From Peterkaempfera griseoplana (lineage in GTDB: Bacteria; Actinomycetota; Actinomycetes; Streptomycetales; Streptomycetaceae): a DNA stretch of 34,801 nt. Shown here piece after piece: positions 7,711 through 15,467 of this stretch. The notes under the pieces were generated by a model. It did not search any database, was not told the origin of the DNA, and saw only the letters and a list, made by a program, of their open reading frames with translations. The stretch lies in the NCBI RefSeq assembly GCF_001418575.1, contig NZ_LIQR01000019.1, forward strand, positions 1 through 34,801. The letters are read 5' to 3'. The first letter of the stretch is position 1, and each line of letters begins with the position of its first letter. The position numbers and the translations under genes were made by a program.

Positions 7711-8184
7711 ATGTCTGCATCCACCCCCGTGTCCGCCGATTCGATGTCGAGTCACCGGGCCGTCGAGAACCTGATCGCACGCTATGCCGAGCTCGTGGAC
7801 GACGGTGACTTCGCAGGACTCGGCGTCCTTCTCGCCGACGCCACCTTCATCGGCAGTGGCGAGCCGGTGAGCGGCCGCGACGCGATTGAGAAGATGTTCA
7901 GGGACACCGTGATCGTGTACGCCGACGGCACACCCCGAACCCAGCATGTCACCACCAATGTGGCCGTCGAGGTGGACGAACAGACGGGTACGGCGGTCTC
8001 GCGTTCGTATGTCACCGTTCTGCAGGCGCTGCCCGACCTACCGCTGCAGCCCATCGCCGGCGGTCGGTACCGTGACCGCTTCGAGCGCCGTGACGGGCGG
8101 TGGCGCTTCGTGGAGCGACAGGTTCGGATCACCCTGGTCGGCGATGTGAGTCGTCATCTGCGCCAGGCCGCCGGACAGCAGTAG
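7711..8184 (+). CDS. SnoaL/NTF2-like domain protein
   Basis: The 157-residue protein starts at ATG 7711, behind GGAGGAG with a 3-nt gap. Residues about 12-145 form one NTF2-like cone fold: the opening helices read HRAVENLIARYAELVDDGDF, followed by LLADATFIG, the GRDAIEKMFRD helix, and strands TQHVTTNVAVEVD, RSYVTVLQAL and WRFVERQVRI. Members of this superfamily act as polyketide cyclases, hydroxylases or isomerases, or are accessory ligand-binding proteins. The D-F-x-G-L and TQHVTTN motifs are typical of the SnoaL_4-type group related to ring-hydroxylating dioxygenase beta subunits. No partner enzyme is adjacent, so the reaction cannot be named. Cytoplasmic. Confidence 0.85.
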   Translation: MSASTPVSADSMSSHRAVENLIARYAELVDDGDFAGLGVLLADATFIGSGEPVSGRDAIEKMFRDTVIVYADGTPRTQHVTTNVAVEVDEQTGTAVSRSYVTVLQALPDLPLQPIAGGRYRDRFERRDGRWRFVERQVRITLVGDVSRHLRQAAGQQ

Positions 8185-8411
8185 CGATCCCCGGTCTGTC
8201 TTCGGGAAGGCAGATCGGCAGCGCCACACACGGAAGCCGGAAGCCGGAGGCCGGAGAGCTGCGGCTGGAGTCGCCCACACCTCGTCACCTGGACAGCGCC
8301 CTGCGGTCGCGATGTGCGGGAATGCGGGTGAGGCTGAGACGGTCAGGGCGACCCGGTCGGCCCCGCCGTGGTGCGCGGCGGTGCCCGGCCTGCCCGGAAA
8401 GGGGAGTGCTC

Positions 8412-8843
8412 ATGGCTGCGCCACCCGATGGGACGCAGCAGCGTCCGGCGTCACCCGACGACGGCTGGGTGACAGGCCCCTACCTCTTCGGCGGCCTGGC
8501 GCTGGAGCTGAGTGGCACGCTGAGCATCCTCATGGGTGCCGCCGGAATCGCCCAGAGCACCATCTTCGCCAACTCCCGGTATCCCTACGGGTTCAATCTC
8601 ACGGCCTGGGGCTGGATCCATGTGGTGATCGGGATCGGACTCCTGGCCGCGGGTCTGGGGGTCCTGGCGGGCAGGAGCTGGGGCAGGGGCGCCGGTATCG
8701 CGCTGGGTGCGGTGAGTCTGGTCACCCAGTTCATGTTCGTTCCGTACTACCCGCTCTGGTCGATCAGTCTGATGGTGCTCGATCTCGTCGCCGTCTGGAC
8801 GTTGAGCAGGTTCAGCCAATCGACCTCGTCCGGCATCCGCTGA
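8412..8843 (+). CDS. Four-helix integral membrane protein (DUF7144-like)
   Basis: The 143-residue protein starts at ATG 8412, with AAAGGGGAG upstream. After a polar N-terminus (about 25 residues) four hydrophobic segments follow: YLFGGLALELSGTLSILMG, then AWGWIHVVIGIGLLAAGLGV, then AGIALGAVSLVTQFMFV, and WSISLMVLDLVAVWTLS. The pattern, including the W-G-W-I-H-V-V-I-G second helix and the PYYPLWSI turn, is that of a small membrane protein family common in Streptomyces, which I believe is annotated DUF7144. Function is unknown. It is monocistronic and converges with the RibD-like gene. Confidence 0.85.
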   Translation: MAAPPDGTQQRPASPDDGWVTGPYLFGGLALELSGTLSILMGAAGIAQSTIFANSRYPYGFNLTAWGWIHVVIGIGLLAAGLGVLAGRSWGRGAGIALGAVSLVTQFMFVPYYPLWSISLMVLDLVAVWTLSRFSQSTSSGIR

Positions 8844-8872
8844 CCCCCGCCTCGTCTCCTCCGTCCAAGGGG

Positions 8873-8890
8873 CGGTCACTGCCGCCCTGC
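8873..8890. terminator. Weak hairpin between convergent genes
   Basis: GGGCGG and CCGCCC pair around a 6-nt loop between the convergent membrane-protein and RibD-like genes. The stem is short, so confidence is low. Confidence 0.3.
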
Positions 8891-8946
8891 CGGTTCGGGT
8901 GTGTGCACCGTGGGTGCTCGCGCCGCCGGGGTGGAGTGGTGGCGGG

Positions 8947-9612
8947 CTACCGCGGGTGCACGGCGTAGGTCAGGTGAGTCACCCGTGACCCCGCCTCCGA
9001 ACGCAGCGGCTCCAGCGCGATCCTGGACGCGTCCACCCTGTCGAAGAGGCGGATGCCGGAGCCGAACAGCACGGGTGACAGCGTGATGGAGAACTCGTCG
9101 ACCAGGCCGGCGTTCAGGTGCTCCAGGATCGTCTCGCCGCCGCCGGCGATGCGGACGTCCCGGTCGCCGGCGGCCTCGCGGGCCTGCGCGACGGCGTGCT
9201 CGACGCCGTCGTTGACGAAGTGGAACGTGGTGCCGCCGGGCCGCTCCCAGGGGTCGCGCCTGGTGTGCGTCACGACGTAGACCGGGGTGTGGAAGGGTGC
9301 CTCCTCCGGCCATGCCCGCTCGCCGAAGTCGAACATGCGCTTGCCCATGACGCTCGCGCCGGTGCGCTCGAACGTCTCCCGCGCGATGTCGTTGTCGCGG
9401 CCCTCCTCGCCGCCCTCGCCGAGCTTCAGGTTCTCCCGGAAGAAGCGCAGCGGGAAGACCCACTGCTGGAGTTCCGACCACTGCGCCATCCAGCGCTGCA
9501 CCTGCGGGTCGTCCTGCTTCCCGGGCGCGAAGAAGTCGTCGACCGGCGCGGGCTCGGGTGCGATGTACCCGTCCAGTGACATCGACACGCTGAAGAACAC
9601 CTTGCCTGCCAT
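8947..9612 (-). CDS. Dihydrofolate reductase family (RibD C-terminal domain) protein
   Basis: The 221-residue protein begins MAGKVFFSVSMSLDGYIA, the classic start of the RibD C-terminal/YyaP-like reductase group. Further family marks are SVMGKRMFDFGE, PVYVVTHTRR and the NADPH-binding RIAGGGETILEHL, followed by LVDEFSITLSPVLFGSG. Such proteins bind NAD(P)H; true folate activity is not implied. Its ATG overlaps the stop of the SRPBCC gene by one base (TGATG), so the two are translationally coupled. It is the last gene of a three-gene operon with an ArsR regulator. The insertion at residues 28-75 (PVDDFFAPGKQDD onward) is typical of the longer actinobacterial members. Confidence 0.9.
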   Translation of the reverse strand: MAGKVFFSVSMSLDGYIAPEPAPVDDFFAPGKQDDPQVQRWMAQWSELQQWVFPLRFFRENLKLGEGGEEGRDNDIARETFERTGASVMGKRMFDFGERAWPEEAPFHTPVYVVTHTRRDPWERPGGTTFHFVNDGVEHAVAQAREAAGDRDVRIAGGGETILEHLNAGLVDEFSITLSPVLFGSGIRLFDRVDASRIALEPLRSEAGSRVTHLTYAVHPR

Positions 9613-10118
9613 CAGCCCTCAGCTCCCTTGCGAGCGGTTCCGGTGACATAGGCGGCCAGGTTGCTCAGCGTCTGCCGGCCGCCCTCGATCGCGTGGTACT
9701 TCTCGACCGCCTCGTCGCGCAGTTCCTTGGTGGGGAACACCGTGTGCATCGCGACCCGGGTCGCCGCGCCGTCCGGCGCGAAGGTCACGACCGACTCGAA
9801 GGCGTTGGGGTCGTCGCGCGACTCACCGTGCAGCAGCTCGATCCGCTCCGGCGGGGTGATCCGCAGCCAGCGGATCCACTCGGAGTAGTCGGTGCCGTCC
9901 GGTCCGTGCATGACGAAGATCCACTCCGCGCCCTCGCGGAACTCGAAGGACCGCGTGGTCGTGGTGAACCCCTGCGGACCCCACCATTGGGACAGGTGCC
10001 GGACCTCGGTGAAAGCCTCGAACACCAGCTCCCGTGGGGCGTCGATGACCCGGGAGATCACGATCTCCCGGTCGGCCGTCGCCGGATCCGTTTGCGTTTC
10101 CTTCCTTGCTCCTGCCAT
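9612..10118 (-). CDS. SRPBCC (AHSA1/CalC-like) protein
   Basis: The 168-residue START-fold protein has an opening strand and motif, IVISRVIDAPRELVFEAFTE, then LSQWWGPQGF and the C-terminal helix RQTLSNLAAYV, typical of the AHSA1/CalC group. These proteins bind hydrophobic ligands; many are encoded beside an ArsR-type repressor, exactly as here. The ATG lies 3 nt behind the stop of the ArsR gene and the stop overlaps the start of the RibD-like gene, so the three genes form one operon. The ligand is unknown. Start choice is supported by operon spacing. Confidence 0.92.
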   Translation of the reverse strand: MAGARKETQTDPATADREIVISRVIDAPRELVFEAFTEVRHLSQWWGPQGFTTTTRSFEFREGAEWIFVMHGPDGTDYSEWIRWLRITPPERIELLHGESRDDPNAFESVVTFAPDGAATRVAMHTVFPTKELRDEAVEKYHAIEGGRQTLSNLAAYVTGTARKGAEG

Positions 10119-10121
10119 CGG

Positions 10122-10463
10122 TCAGTCCTCCTGCCGTGTCTGCTTGAGCTCCTGCACGTACGCGTCCAGGCGGTCGAAGCTCTCGTTCCAGAACCGCTCG
10201 AATCCGCCGGTCCACTCGTGGACCGGCCGCAATCCGCGGGCGTCCAGCCCGTAGAGGCGCTGCTTGCCGGCCTTGCGGTCCCGTACCAGCCCGACCTCCC
10301 GGAGCACCCGCAGATGCTTGGACGCCCGCGGCTGGGTCATCCCCAGCTCCTGGGCCAGGTCGGTCACCGGTCGTTCACCTGCCCGCAGCAGCGCCAGGAT
10401 GTCCCGGCGCTGCGGCTCGGCGATCGCGTTGAAGACGTCCGATGTCGTCGCTGCTCGTGCCAT
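10122..10463 (-). CDS. ArsR-family winged-helix repressor
   Basis: The 113-residue protein starts at ATG 10463. The HTH reads VFNAIAEPQRRDILALL, then PVTDLAQELGMTQPRASKHL and RVLREVGLVRDRK, a clean ArsR/SmtB-type domain. The metal-binding CxC motif of SmtB/ArsR is missing, so it likely senses something other than metals. The C-terminal helix (HEWTGGFERFWNESFDRLDAYV) is typical of the ArsR proteins paired with SRPBCC partners. The transcript looks leaderless: a near-consensus promoter ends 7 nt before the ATG, and an inverted repeat within that promoter probably mediates autorepression of this three-gene operon. Confidence 0.93.
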   Translation of the reverse strand: MARAATTSDVFNAIAEPQRRDILALLRAGERPVTDLAQELGMTQPRASKHLRVLREVGLVRDRKAGKQRLYGLDARGLRPVHEWTGGFERFWNESFDRLDAYVQELKQTRQED

Positions 10464-10470
10464 GGCAGCG

Positions 10471-10498
10471 ATCATATGCCCATATCGGCATGCGTCAA
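10471..10498 (-). promoter_or_regulatory. Leaderless promoter with built-in operator for the ArsR operon
   Basis: On the minus strand TTGACG (10498-10493), a 16-bp spacer and TATGAT (10476-10471) are followed by 7 nt and the ATG at 10463, so transcription probably begins at or next to the start codon. The spacer contains ATGCC-GATATG-GGCAT, an inverted repeat where a repressor would block polymerase. Confidence 0.7.
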
Positions 10499-10841
10499 GC
10501 CGGGGGAATCCCGCGGTTCCGCCGAACGGGAATCGCAGGCTCGGGCGCCGGTGCAGACCAGGGCCACGGGGTGCGACTCCTCGCGGTCGCGGGTGACTCC
10601 GCGGCGGCCTCGGGGAACTCCGCGCGCAGTTCTCGGGGAACGCTTCGAACACCGCGGGCGCCCCGAGCGCCCGGTCGGCGTGAGTCGGCGGCCCCGAGCT
10701 GCCGGACGATCCCGTCGGTCAGGACGCCGGCGCGGCGTTGCCGTCTCTGTTCACGACCCCCCTCACGGGTGCGGCCTACCGAGCCCGCACTGCAACGTGG
10801 GTCTCTGCTGGAGGCCCGCGAGTACCGCGCCCACCGCCGAC
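10499..10841. other. Intergenic, no gene seen
   Basis: The 343 bp between two minus-strand genes hold the distal upstream region of the ArsR operon. No gene, strong palindrome or terminator was recognised. Confidence 0.4.
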
Positions 10842-11492
10842 CTACCTACGACGACGACTCGCCGGGGCGGGGGAAAGCTCACCGACCGGCGCCAGCATGT
10901 GCCCGCCGTCGCCCGCGCACCACCACACGGCCGCGCCGTCCCGCTGCGAGCCGTGCACGCCGAGGTCATGCCGGGGGCACACCGGCCAGACCTGCCAGGT
11001 CCGTTCGAGCAGGCTCTCCTGGATCATGATCGCCAGACTGGTCAGTGCCACGGCCGGGTCGTCGCACATGCCCGGGAGGACGGGGCCGCCCCAGTTGAGC
11101 AGTTCGCCGTCGGCAAGACGGACACCGGCTCCCACCGGGAAGCAGTCCTGCAGAACCTCGATCTCCGGTTCGCCCTCGATCCCGCGCGTGGCCAGGTCGC
11201 GGGCCACGATCCCGAGCGCTGCTCGCAGCGTCTCCAGGCGCTCGGGGGCGAGGGCGAAGCCGGGGTCGAAGTCCATGTCGTCCAGAATGCGCCGGGCCAG
11301 GACCGTCATCTCCGCCGGTGACACCTCGGCTGGGTTGCGCTCGACGACCTCCACGAGGGCGTCGGTGCAGTGGAACCAGTCGAGCAGTTCGCAGGCGAGG
11401 GCGACGACGTCCTGCGGGTCGAGGTCGTCCTCGCGCAGACCGCGGTAGACCGCTCGCGCCAACCGGTCGGTGTCGGCCTCGTGCTCGGCCAT
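10842..11492 (-). CDS. Hypothetical acidic protein with Cys/His-containing C-terminus
   Basis: The 216-residue protein is preceded by a GGTGGGGAA-type ribosome binding site for ATG 11492 (MAEHEADTDRLARAVY). The N-terminal two thirds are helical and acidic, including DPQDVVALACELLDWFH and RLETLRAALGIVARDLA. The C-terminal part is distinctive: TWQVWPVCPRHDLGVHG, then VWWCAGDGGHMLAPVGEL, a C-P-x-H ... C-x5-H arrangement that could bind zinc. I have the impression of a widespread streptomycete family of this kind but do not know a name or function. No signal peptide or membrane helix. Confidence 0.75.
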   Translation of the reverse strand: MAEHEADTDRLARAVYRGLREDDLDPQDVVALACELLDWFHCTDALVEVVERNPAEVSPAEMTVLARRILDDMDFDPGFALAPERLETLRAALGIVARDLATRGIEGEPEIEVLQDCFPVGAGVRLADGELLNWGGPVLPGMCDDPAVALTSLAIMIQESLLERTWQVWPVCPRHDLGVHGSQRDGAAVWWCAGDGGHMLAPVGELSPAPASRRRR

Positions 11493-11648
11493 GGTGTTCC
11501 CCACCGGCCCAGTATCGCGACTCGGCACTGCTTGGCGCCGCACCTTTACCTGCGGGCGGGCCTGTGCGGCCGGAGCGAGGGAAACCGGCCCGCTGGGGCC
11601 GGCTGTGACAGTGGGTCGTCTGTCAGACCTGACTGGGATGCTCCGAGC

Positions 11649-12104
11649 ATGGAGATGACACTGCAGCTGACGATCGACTGCTCAGATCCGCAGAGAATGG
11701 TGACGTTCTGGGCCGAGGCCCTGGGCTACGTGCCTGAGCCTCCGCCGGGCGGGCACGCCACGTGGCGTGCCTACTGGGCGGCGGCGGGGGTGCCCGAGGC
11801 GGAGTTGCCGGCCGGTGCCGGAGATCTTCCGGAGTCGATCGTCGATCCCGCAGGGCGTGGACCGCGGGTGTGGTTCCAGCAGGTTCCGGAGCCGAAGGGC
11901 GCCAAGAACCGGTGGCACTTCGACCTGAAGGTCGGCGGGGGCCGTGACGTCCCCCTGGACGTCCGCGCACAGCGGGTCAAGGCTGTGGTGGAACGGCTGG
12001 TCGAAGCTGGTGCCACCGTGCTGCGGATCAAGGATGAGCCGGACACGGGGTTCTACGGCGTCGCCATGCAGGACCCCGAGGGAAACGAATTCGACGTCGT
12101 CTGA
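11649..12104 (+). CDS. VOC-family (glyoxalase-like) protein
   Basis: The 151-residue protein starts at ATG 11649 (MEMTLQLTIDCSDPQRMVTF); only a weak GGGATG precedes it. The two paired beta-alpha-beta-beta-beta units of the vicinal-oxygen-chelate fold are visible: TIDCSDPQRMVTFWAEALGY at the start and KNRWHFDLKVGGG, RVKAVVERLVEAGATVLRI and YGVAMQDPEGNEFDVV in the second half. The H in WHFDL and the E in GNEFDVV occupy typical metal-ligand positions. VOC proteins include dioxygenases, isomerases and antibiotic-binding resistance proteins; this glyoxalase-like group is usually uncharacterised. It is divergent from the gene at 10842-11492. Confidence 0.9.
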   Translation: MEMTLQLTIDCSDPQRMVTFWAEALGYVPEPPPGGHATWRAYWAAAGVPEAELPAGAGDLPESIVDPAGRGPRVWFQQVPEPKGAKNRWHFDLKVGGGRDVPLDVRAQRVKAVVERLVEAGATVLRIKDEPDTGFYGVAMQDPEGNEFDVV

Positions 12105-12191
12105 GCGCCGCCACGGGGCACCGGTCCCGGGCCGCCACCGTGTGTCGTCCATCAACTGCCGCCGCGTCCACTCCTGCGGCCGACCGGGCAG

Positions 12192-12404
12192 GTGGAGGTC
12201 TACCGCGACGGCCGTCTGCAGTGGGCCGACGCCTCCCACGAGACGCCCACCATCGGCCTGGGTGAGGTCCCCTTCCCGCCGGTGGAGGAGATCGACGCAC
12301 TGGAGGAATTCACCGCCTGTCCGATCACCGCGGAGACCTTCGAGGCGGCATGGACGGCGGCCCGGGCCGGTCTGTCCGCACCCGGCCCGGGCACGGATGC
12401 CTGA
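12192..12404 (+). pseudogene. Truncated DUF6881-like fragment
   Basis: The 70-residue reading from GTG 12192 begins VEVYRDGRLQWADASHETP, then IGLGEVPFPPVEEIDALEEF and PITAETFEAAWTAAR. This looks like the C-terminal two thirds of the small DUF6881 proteins (KVEVYRDGR, GLSEVPxPP, EFxxxPI, F-E-x-x-W). The usual N-terminal piece with HDFPDEPV-like residues is absent upstream, replaced by unrelated sequence, and no ribosome binding site precedes the GTG. I call it a remnant; a short expressed protein is possible but less likely. Confidence 0.5.
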
Positions 12405-12581
12405 GCCCGACCTGGCTTCCCCGGCATCGCCGCACCCCCACCGTCCTCGTGTCCTGACGAGGAAACCCTGTGTCGTAGGACCGGAGACGGAGTGAGTCCA
12501 GGTCCGCAGCCAGAGGCCGCAGGCGGAGTGGGCCGCATAGCGTCGGGGTGGTGGGATCACCGGGGAGGAAGGACACCTGTC

Positions 12582-13571
12582 ATGCGTGCGATCGTGCTGC
12601 GACAGTACGGCGGCCCGGAAGAGCTGCGGCTGGAGGAGGTACCCGAGCCGGTGGCCGGTCCCGGCGAGGTGGTGGTGGGCGTCGATGCGGCGGGGATCCA
12701 GTTCGTCGAGACACAGATCCGCAGCGGGAGCATGCAGGGGGCGTCGCCGGTCGCGCCCACGATGCTGCCGTGGACCCCCGGGCGCGAGGTCGCCGGGGTC
12801 GTCGAGTCGGTCGGGGCGGGGGTCGACCGGCAGCTGGTCGGGCGACGGGTGGCCGGTCAGACCGCCACCGGTGGCGGGTACGCCGAGCGGGCGGTGCTCG
12901 CGGTCGACGGCCTGCACCTGCTGCCGGAGACGCTGGGAAGCGCCGAGGCGGTGTCCCTGCTGGGTACGGGCCGGACGGCGGTCGCACTGGTGGAGACCGC
13001 CGGAATCGGCGAGGGCGACATCGTGCTGGTGGAGTCCGCCGCCGGAGCAGTGGGCACCCTGGTGCTGCAGCTCGCCCGCGCGGCGGGTGCCGGGATGCTG
13101 ATCGCGCTGGCGGGCGGGGAGGCGAAACTGGGGCTGGCCAGGGAGTTCGGCGCGGATGCGGCCATCGACTACACGGAGCCCGACTGGCCGGAGCAGGTGC
13201 GGCGGGTGGCGCCGGACGGTGTGACGGTGGTCCTGGATGCGGTCGGCGGGCCGACCGGGCTGAGCGCCTTCGAGTTGCTGGCTCCGGGCGGACGGTTCGT
13301 CATCTACGGAGCGTCCAGCGGGAGCGTCACCCGGCTGGACCCCGCCGCGGCCGCCGAGCGCGGAGTCACCGTGTCCTCCTACGTAGGCCCGCCGACCGGA
13401 CATCGCGCACCCGCAGTACAGCTGCGCCAGACCCGTGAGGCGCTCGTCGCGGCGGCGGAGGGACGTCTTCGACCGGTCGTCGGGCAGCGTTTCCCGCTGG
13501 CGGAGGCATCCGCCGCGCATGCGGCGATCACCTCTCGGGCCACCGTGGGGAAGACCGTCCTCCTGCCCTGA
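12582..13571 (+). CDS. Zinc-independent quinone oxidoreductase (MDR superfamily)
   Basis: The 329-residue protein is full length. ATG 12582 has an excellent GGGGAGGAAGG site. The N-terminal GroES-like domain (MRAIVLRQYGGPEELRLEEV, then VVGVDAAGIQFVETQIRSG) lacks the zinc-ligand cysteines, as in QOR-type enzymes. The Rossmann part has the nucleotide motif A153-A-G-A-V-G158 in VESAAGAVGTLVLQLARAAG, then FGADAAIDYTEPDW and LDAVGGPTGLSAFELLAPGG. The C-terminus (FPLAEASAAHAAITSRATVG-K) is typical. It probably reduces quinones or enones with NADPH in the cytoplasm. It appears monocistronic. Confidence 0.93.
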   Translation: MRAIVLRQYGGPEELRLEEVPEPVAGPGEVVVGVDAAGIQFVETQIRSGSMQGASPVAPTMLPWTPGREVAGVVESVGAGVDRQLVGRRVAGQTATGGGYAERAVLAVDGLHLLPETLGSAEAVSLLGTGRTAVALVETAGIGEGDIVLVESAAGAVGTLVLQLARAAGAGMLIALAGGEAKLGLAREFGADAAIDYTEPDWPEQVRRVAPDGVTVVLDAVGGPTGLSAFELLAPGGRFVIYGASSGSVTRLDPAAAAERGVTVSSYVGPPTGHRAPAVQLRQTREALVAAAEGRLRPVVGQRFPLAEASAAHAAITSRATVGKTVLLP

Positions 13572-13948
13572 GCGGTCGACTGCCGTCGGCTTCCGTACAG
13601 GCTCACGGTCGGCACGGCATCCGCGGACACGCCTGCCGACGAGGACGAGTCCGGGCGTATGGCCGAACTCGTCCGGAAGCCGGGGGGTCCTGTCGTGCAT
13701 GAGCGGGGGACGATGCCTTCGCGGCCCGCACGCCCGACAGGGCAGGGCGATCGCGGCGAGCGGAAGGGCAGGGCGGCCTTCAACGGAGGCAAGACGTCGA
13801 CGGGAGTCGTGGGTGGGCCTCCGGCCTGACCGCCCGGCTGCCCAGGGCCCTCAGGACGGCCGTGGCCTTATCGGTCCGGAGCGCGCTCCGGGGGACGGCT
13901 TGTTGGGTGCGGCGGAGCGGCACTTGAGGTCGTCCGGCTGGCGCGGCG
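13572..13948. other. Intergenic, no gene seen
   Basis: 377 bp between convergent genes. No convincing gene or strong hairpin was found. Confidence 0.4.
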
Positions 13949-14701
13949 TCACATCCGGGCTCTCAGCACGTCGACCTCGCAGCCTGGCTGGAAGGGGTCG
14001 AAGCCGTGTTCCGCCAACCAGCGGACCGCCAGCAGGCTCCGCAACGACCACCAGGCGCGGATCACGTCGAGATCGACGTCGGCGCCGTAGCCGGCGAGGA
14101 CGTCGTCGAGGCGCTCCGGGTGTCCGAGCGTCAGGGTGGCGAGGTCGAACAGGGCATCGCCCGGGCCGCCCTCGGACCAGTCGATGACGCCGGTGACGTC
14201 GTCACCGTCGACGAACACGTGGGTGATCTGGAGGTCGCCGTGTGTGAAGACCGGTGTCCACGGCCGGAGCGCAGCCTCGGCTACCCGGCGGTTGCGGGTG
14301 ACCAGGTCGGAGGGAAGGATGCCCTGGGTGACGAGCCGCTCGCATTCGCGGTCGAGGTCGGAGGCGATCCCGTCGAGGCTCCGCCCGGGCCATGGCGGTG
14401 GTGGGGTGTCGTGCAGTGTCCGTATGGCGGCACCTGCCGCGGCCCACGCCGCCGACGATGCGGTCGAGGGCTCGCCGAGGCGGCCGAGGGCCGTCCCGGG
14501 GAGGGCGGTGATGGCGAGCACGGGCGGCTTGTGCCAGAGGACCGCGGGCGTGGGGATGGGAGCCATGGCCATCGCCGCGACCTCGGAGTCGATGCGGGTC
14601 GGGTGGGCGTCGATCTTCAGGAACACGTCGCCGACGCGCAGGGTCGTGCGCTCGCGATGGGCTACGACGACCTCGACCTCGACCTCGTCCACGACGGCCA
14701 T
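13949..14701 (-). CDS. Aminoglycoside phosphotransferase (APH)-fold kinase
   Basis: The 250-residue protein starts at ATG 14701 (MAVVDEVEVEVVVAHRERTT); GGAGG lies 13 nt upstream, rather far, and a longer form from 14740 is possible. Lys29 in VFLKID is the ATP-binding lysine. The catalytic loop reads FTHGDLQITHVFVD (His154, Asp156; the usual loop Asn is His161), followed by the metal-binding Asp174 in GVIDWSE and GDALFDLATLTLG. The N-to-H change in the loop is, as far as I recall, shared by this Streptomyces subfamily, so it need not mean inactivity. Such proteins phosphorylate aminoglycosides, choline, homoserine or unknown alcohols; the substrate here is unknown. Confidence 0.88.
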   Translation of the reverse strand: MAVVDEVEVEVVVAHRERTTLRVGDVFLKIDAHPTRIDSEVAAMAMAPIPTPAVLWHKPPVLAITALPGTALGRLGEPSTASSAAWAAAGAAIRTLHDTPPPPWPGRSLDGIASDLDRECERLVTQGILPSDLVTRNRRVAEAALRPWTPVFTHGDLQITHVFVDGDDVTGVIDWSEGGPGDALFDLATLTLGHPERLDDVLAGYGADVDLDVIRAWWSLRSLLAVRWLAEHGFDPFQPGCEVDVLRARM

Positions 14702-14889
14702 TATCGAGGGGCCGCCTCCCGGTGTCGCCGGGTTTTTCACCTGCGGCTGTGCGGCTGACTGTTCGCCCGGTCCGGCCGCCCTGGCGTGGCAACCCCGTGG
14801 ATGCGGGCCCGGCGACCGTGCGGCGATCCCCTGCCTCGCGGCAGTGGCAACCGGTACCGTGGGCCTGCAGCGTCGTGAAGGAGAGCCCC

Positions 14890-15171
14890 ATGAGCGCGCA
14901 GCCCGCCGCGCAGCCCGCCGACCCGAGAGTCCGCCCGTTCCCTCGCACGATCGAGGCCGTACGTGCGGCCCTGCCGGACGACCAGCAGCGCAGGCAGTTC
15001 CTGGAGGAGGTGCTGGCCACCCCGGCCGAGGACCTCGAGGACGTGGTGTCCGCCAGGTGGTACGCGCTCATGCTCGACAAGGTGCCCGGCGGTGACCAGC
15101 GGCTGGCCGACGCCCGGCTGGGCGTGAACCAGGTGCCGCTGCCCGACCTGCTGCTCGTCGACGGGGAGTGA
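14890..15171 (+). CDS. Small protein, first of a coupled pair (antitoxin-like position, DUF6247-like)
   Basis: The 93-residue protein starts at ATG 14890 behind GAAGGAGAG. After an Ala/Pro-rich N-terminus it has an amphipathic helical region: PRTIEAVRAALPDDQQRRQF, LEEVLATPAEDLEDVVSARW and YALMLDKVPGGDQ. This resembles the short helical DUF6247-type proteins that often stand first in two-gene toxin-antitoxin-like cassettes, but similarity is only by eye. Its TGA overlaps the GTG of the next gene (GTGA), a sign of coupled translation. A TACCGT hexamer about 30 bp upstream could be the -10 element. Acidic overall, cytoplasmic. Confidence 0.7.
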   Translation: MSAQPAAQPADPRVRPFPRTIEAVRAALPDDQQRRQFLEEVLATPAEDLEDVVSARWYALMLDKVPGGDQRLADARLGVNQVPLPDLLLVDGE

Positions 15172-15467
15172 CCGGCGCCTTGCCACAGAGATGGGCTGTG
15201 AGCCTGGACATCCGTGCTGCGCAGACTCTCACCGACATGCACAAGGCAGGCGAGGAGCGGCTCCACGACGCCATCGTGCTGTTCGTCCGCGCCCTGGCCC
15301 TCGAAGTGGCCGCTGCGGCCGCCGCCGGCAAGCCGCTCGCCGGTACCAGGCTTGCGGACGGCCGCCACGCGGTGGACGTCTACGGCGAGCCGGTGCTCCT
15401 GTACTTCCTGCCGGACTCGGACGCGGGAGTGCTGCGGGTGACCGACCTGATCTGGCTCGCAGTCTGA
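15168..15467 (+). CDS. Small protein, second of a coupled pair (toxin-like position)
   Basis: Up to 99 residues from GTG 15168, overlapping the previous stop by 3 bp; GTG 15198 (VSLDIRAAQTLTDMHKAG) with AGAGATGGG upstream is an alternative start. The protein has a helical first half (RLHDAIVLFVRALALEVAAAA is the hydrophobic helix region) and a beta-rich end, HAVDVYGEPVLLYFLPD followed by VLRVTDLIWLAV. The small size, the order helix-helix-strands and the overlap with a small acidic partner recall ParE/RelE-type toxins, but I cannot identify the catalytic residues, so the role remains a hypothesis. Confidence 0.65.
   Translation: MTGALPQRWAVSLDIRAAQTLTDMHKAGEERLHDAIVLFVRALALEVAAAAAAGKPLAGTRLADGRHAVDVYGEPVLLYFLPDSDAGVLRVTDLIWLAV

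Noticed and set aside
8970-8993. Near-palindrome GGTCAGGTGA / TCACCCGTGACC
   Set aside because: It lies inside the 3' coding part of the RibD-like gene and has mismatches; it resembles the 218-240 site only partly and is probably chance.
9693-11321. A 542-codon open frame on the plus strand
   Set aside because: It lies opposite the SRPBCC, ArsR and acidic-protein genes, its translation is Arg/Pro-rich without domains, and it has no ribosome binding site. It is a shadow of GC-rich coding DNA.
11682-13700. A 672-codon open frame on the minus strand
   Set aside because: It runs antisense to the VOC and quinone oxidoreductase genes, both of which have clear domains and good starts.
13949-14701. 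Named aminoglycoside resistance gene
   Set aside because: The fold and catalytic loop are those of the APH superfamily, but the sequence matches no specific resistance enzyme that I recognise, so no drug is assigned.
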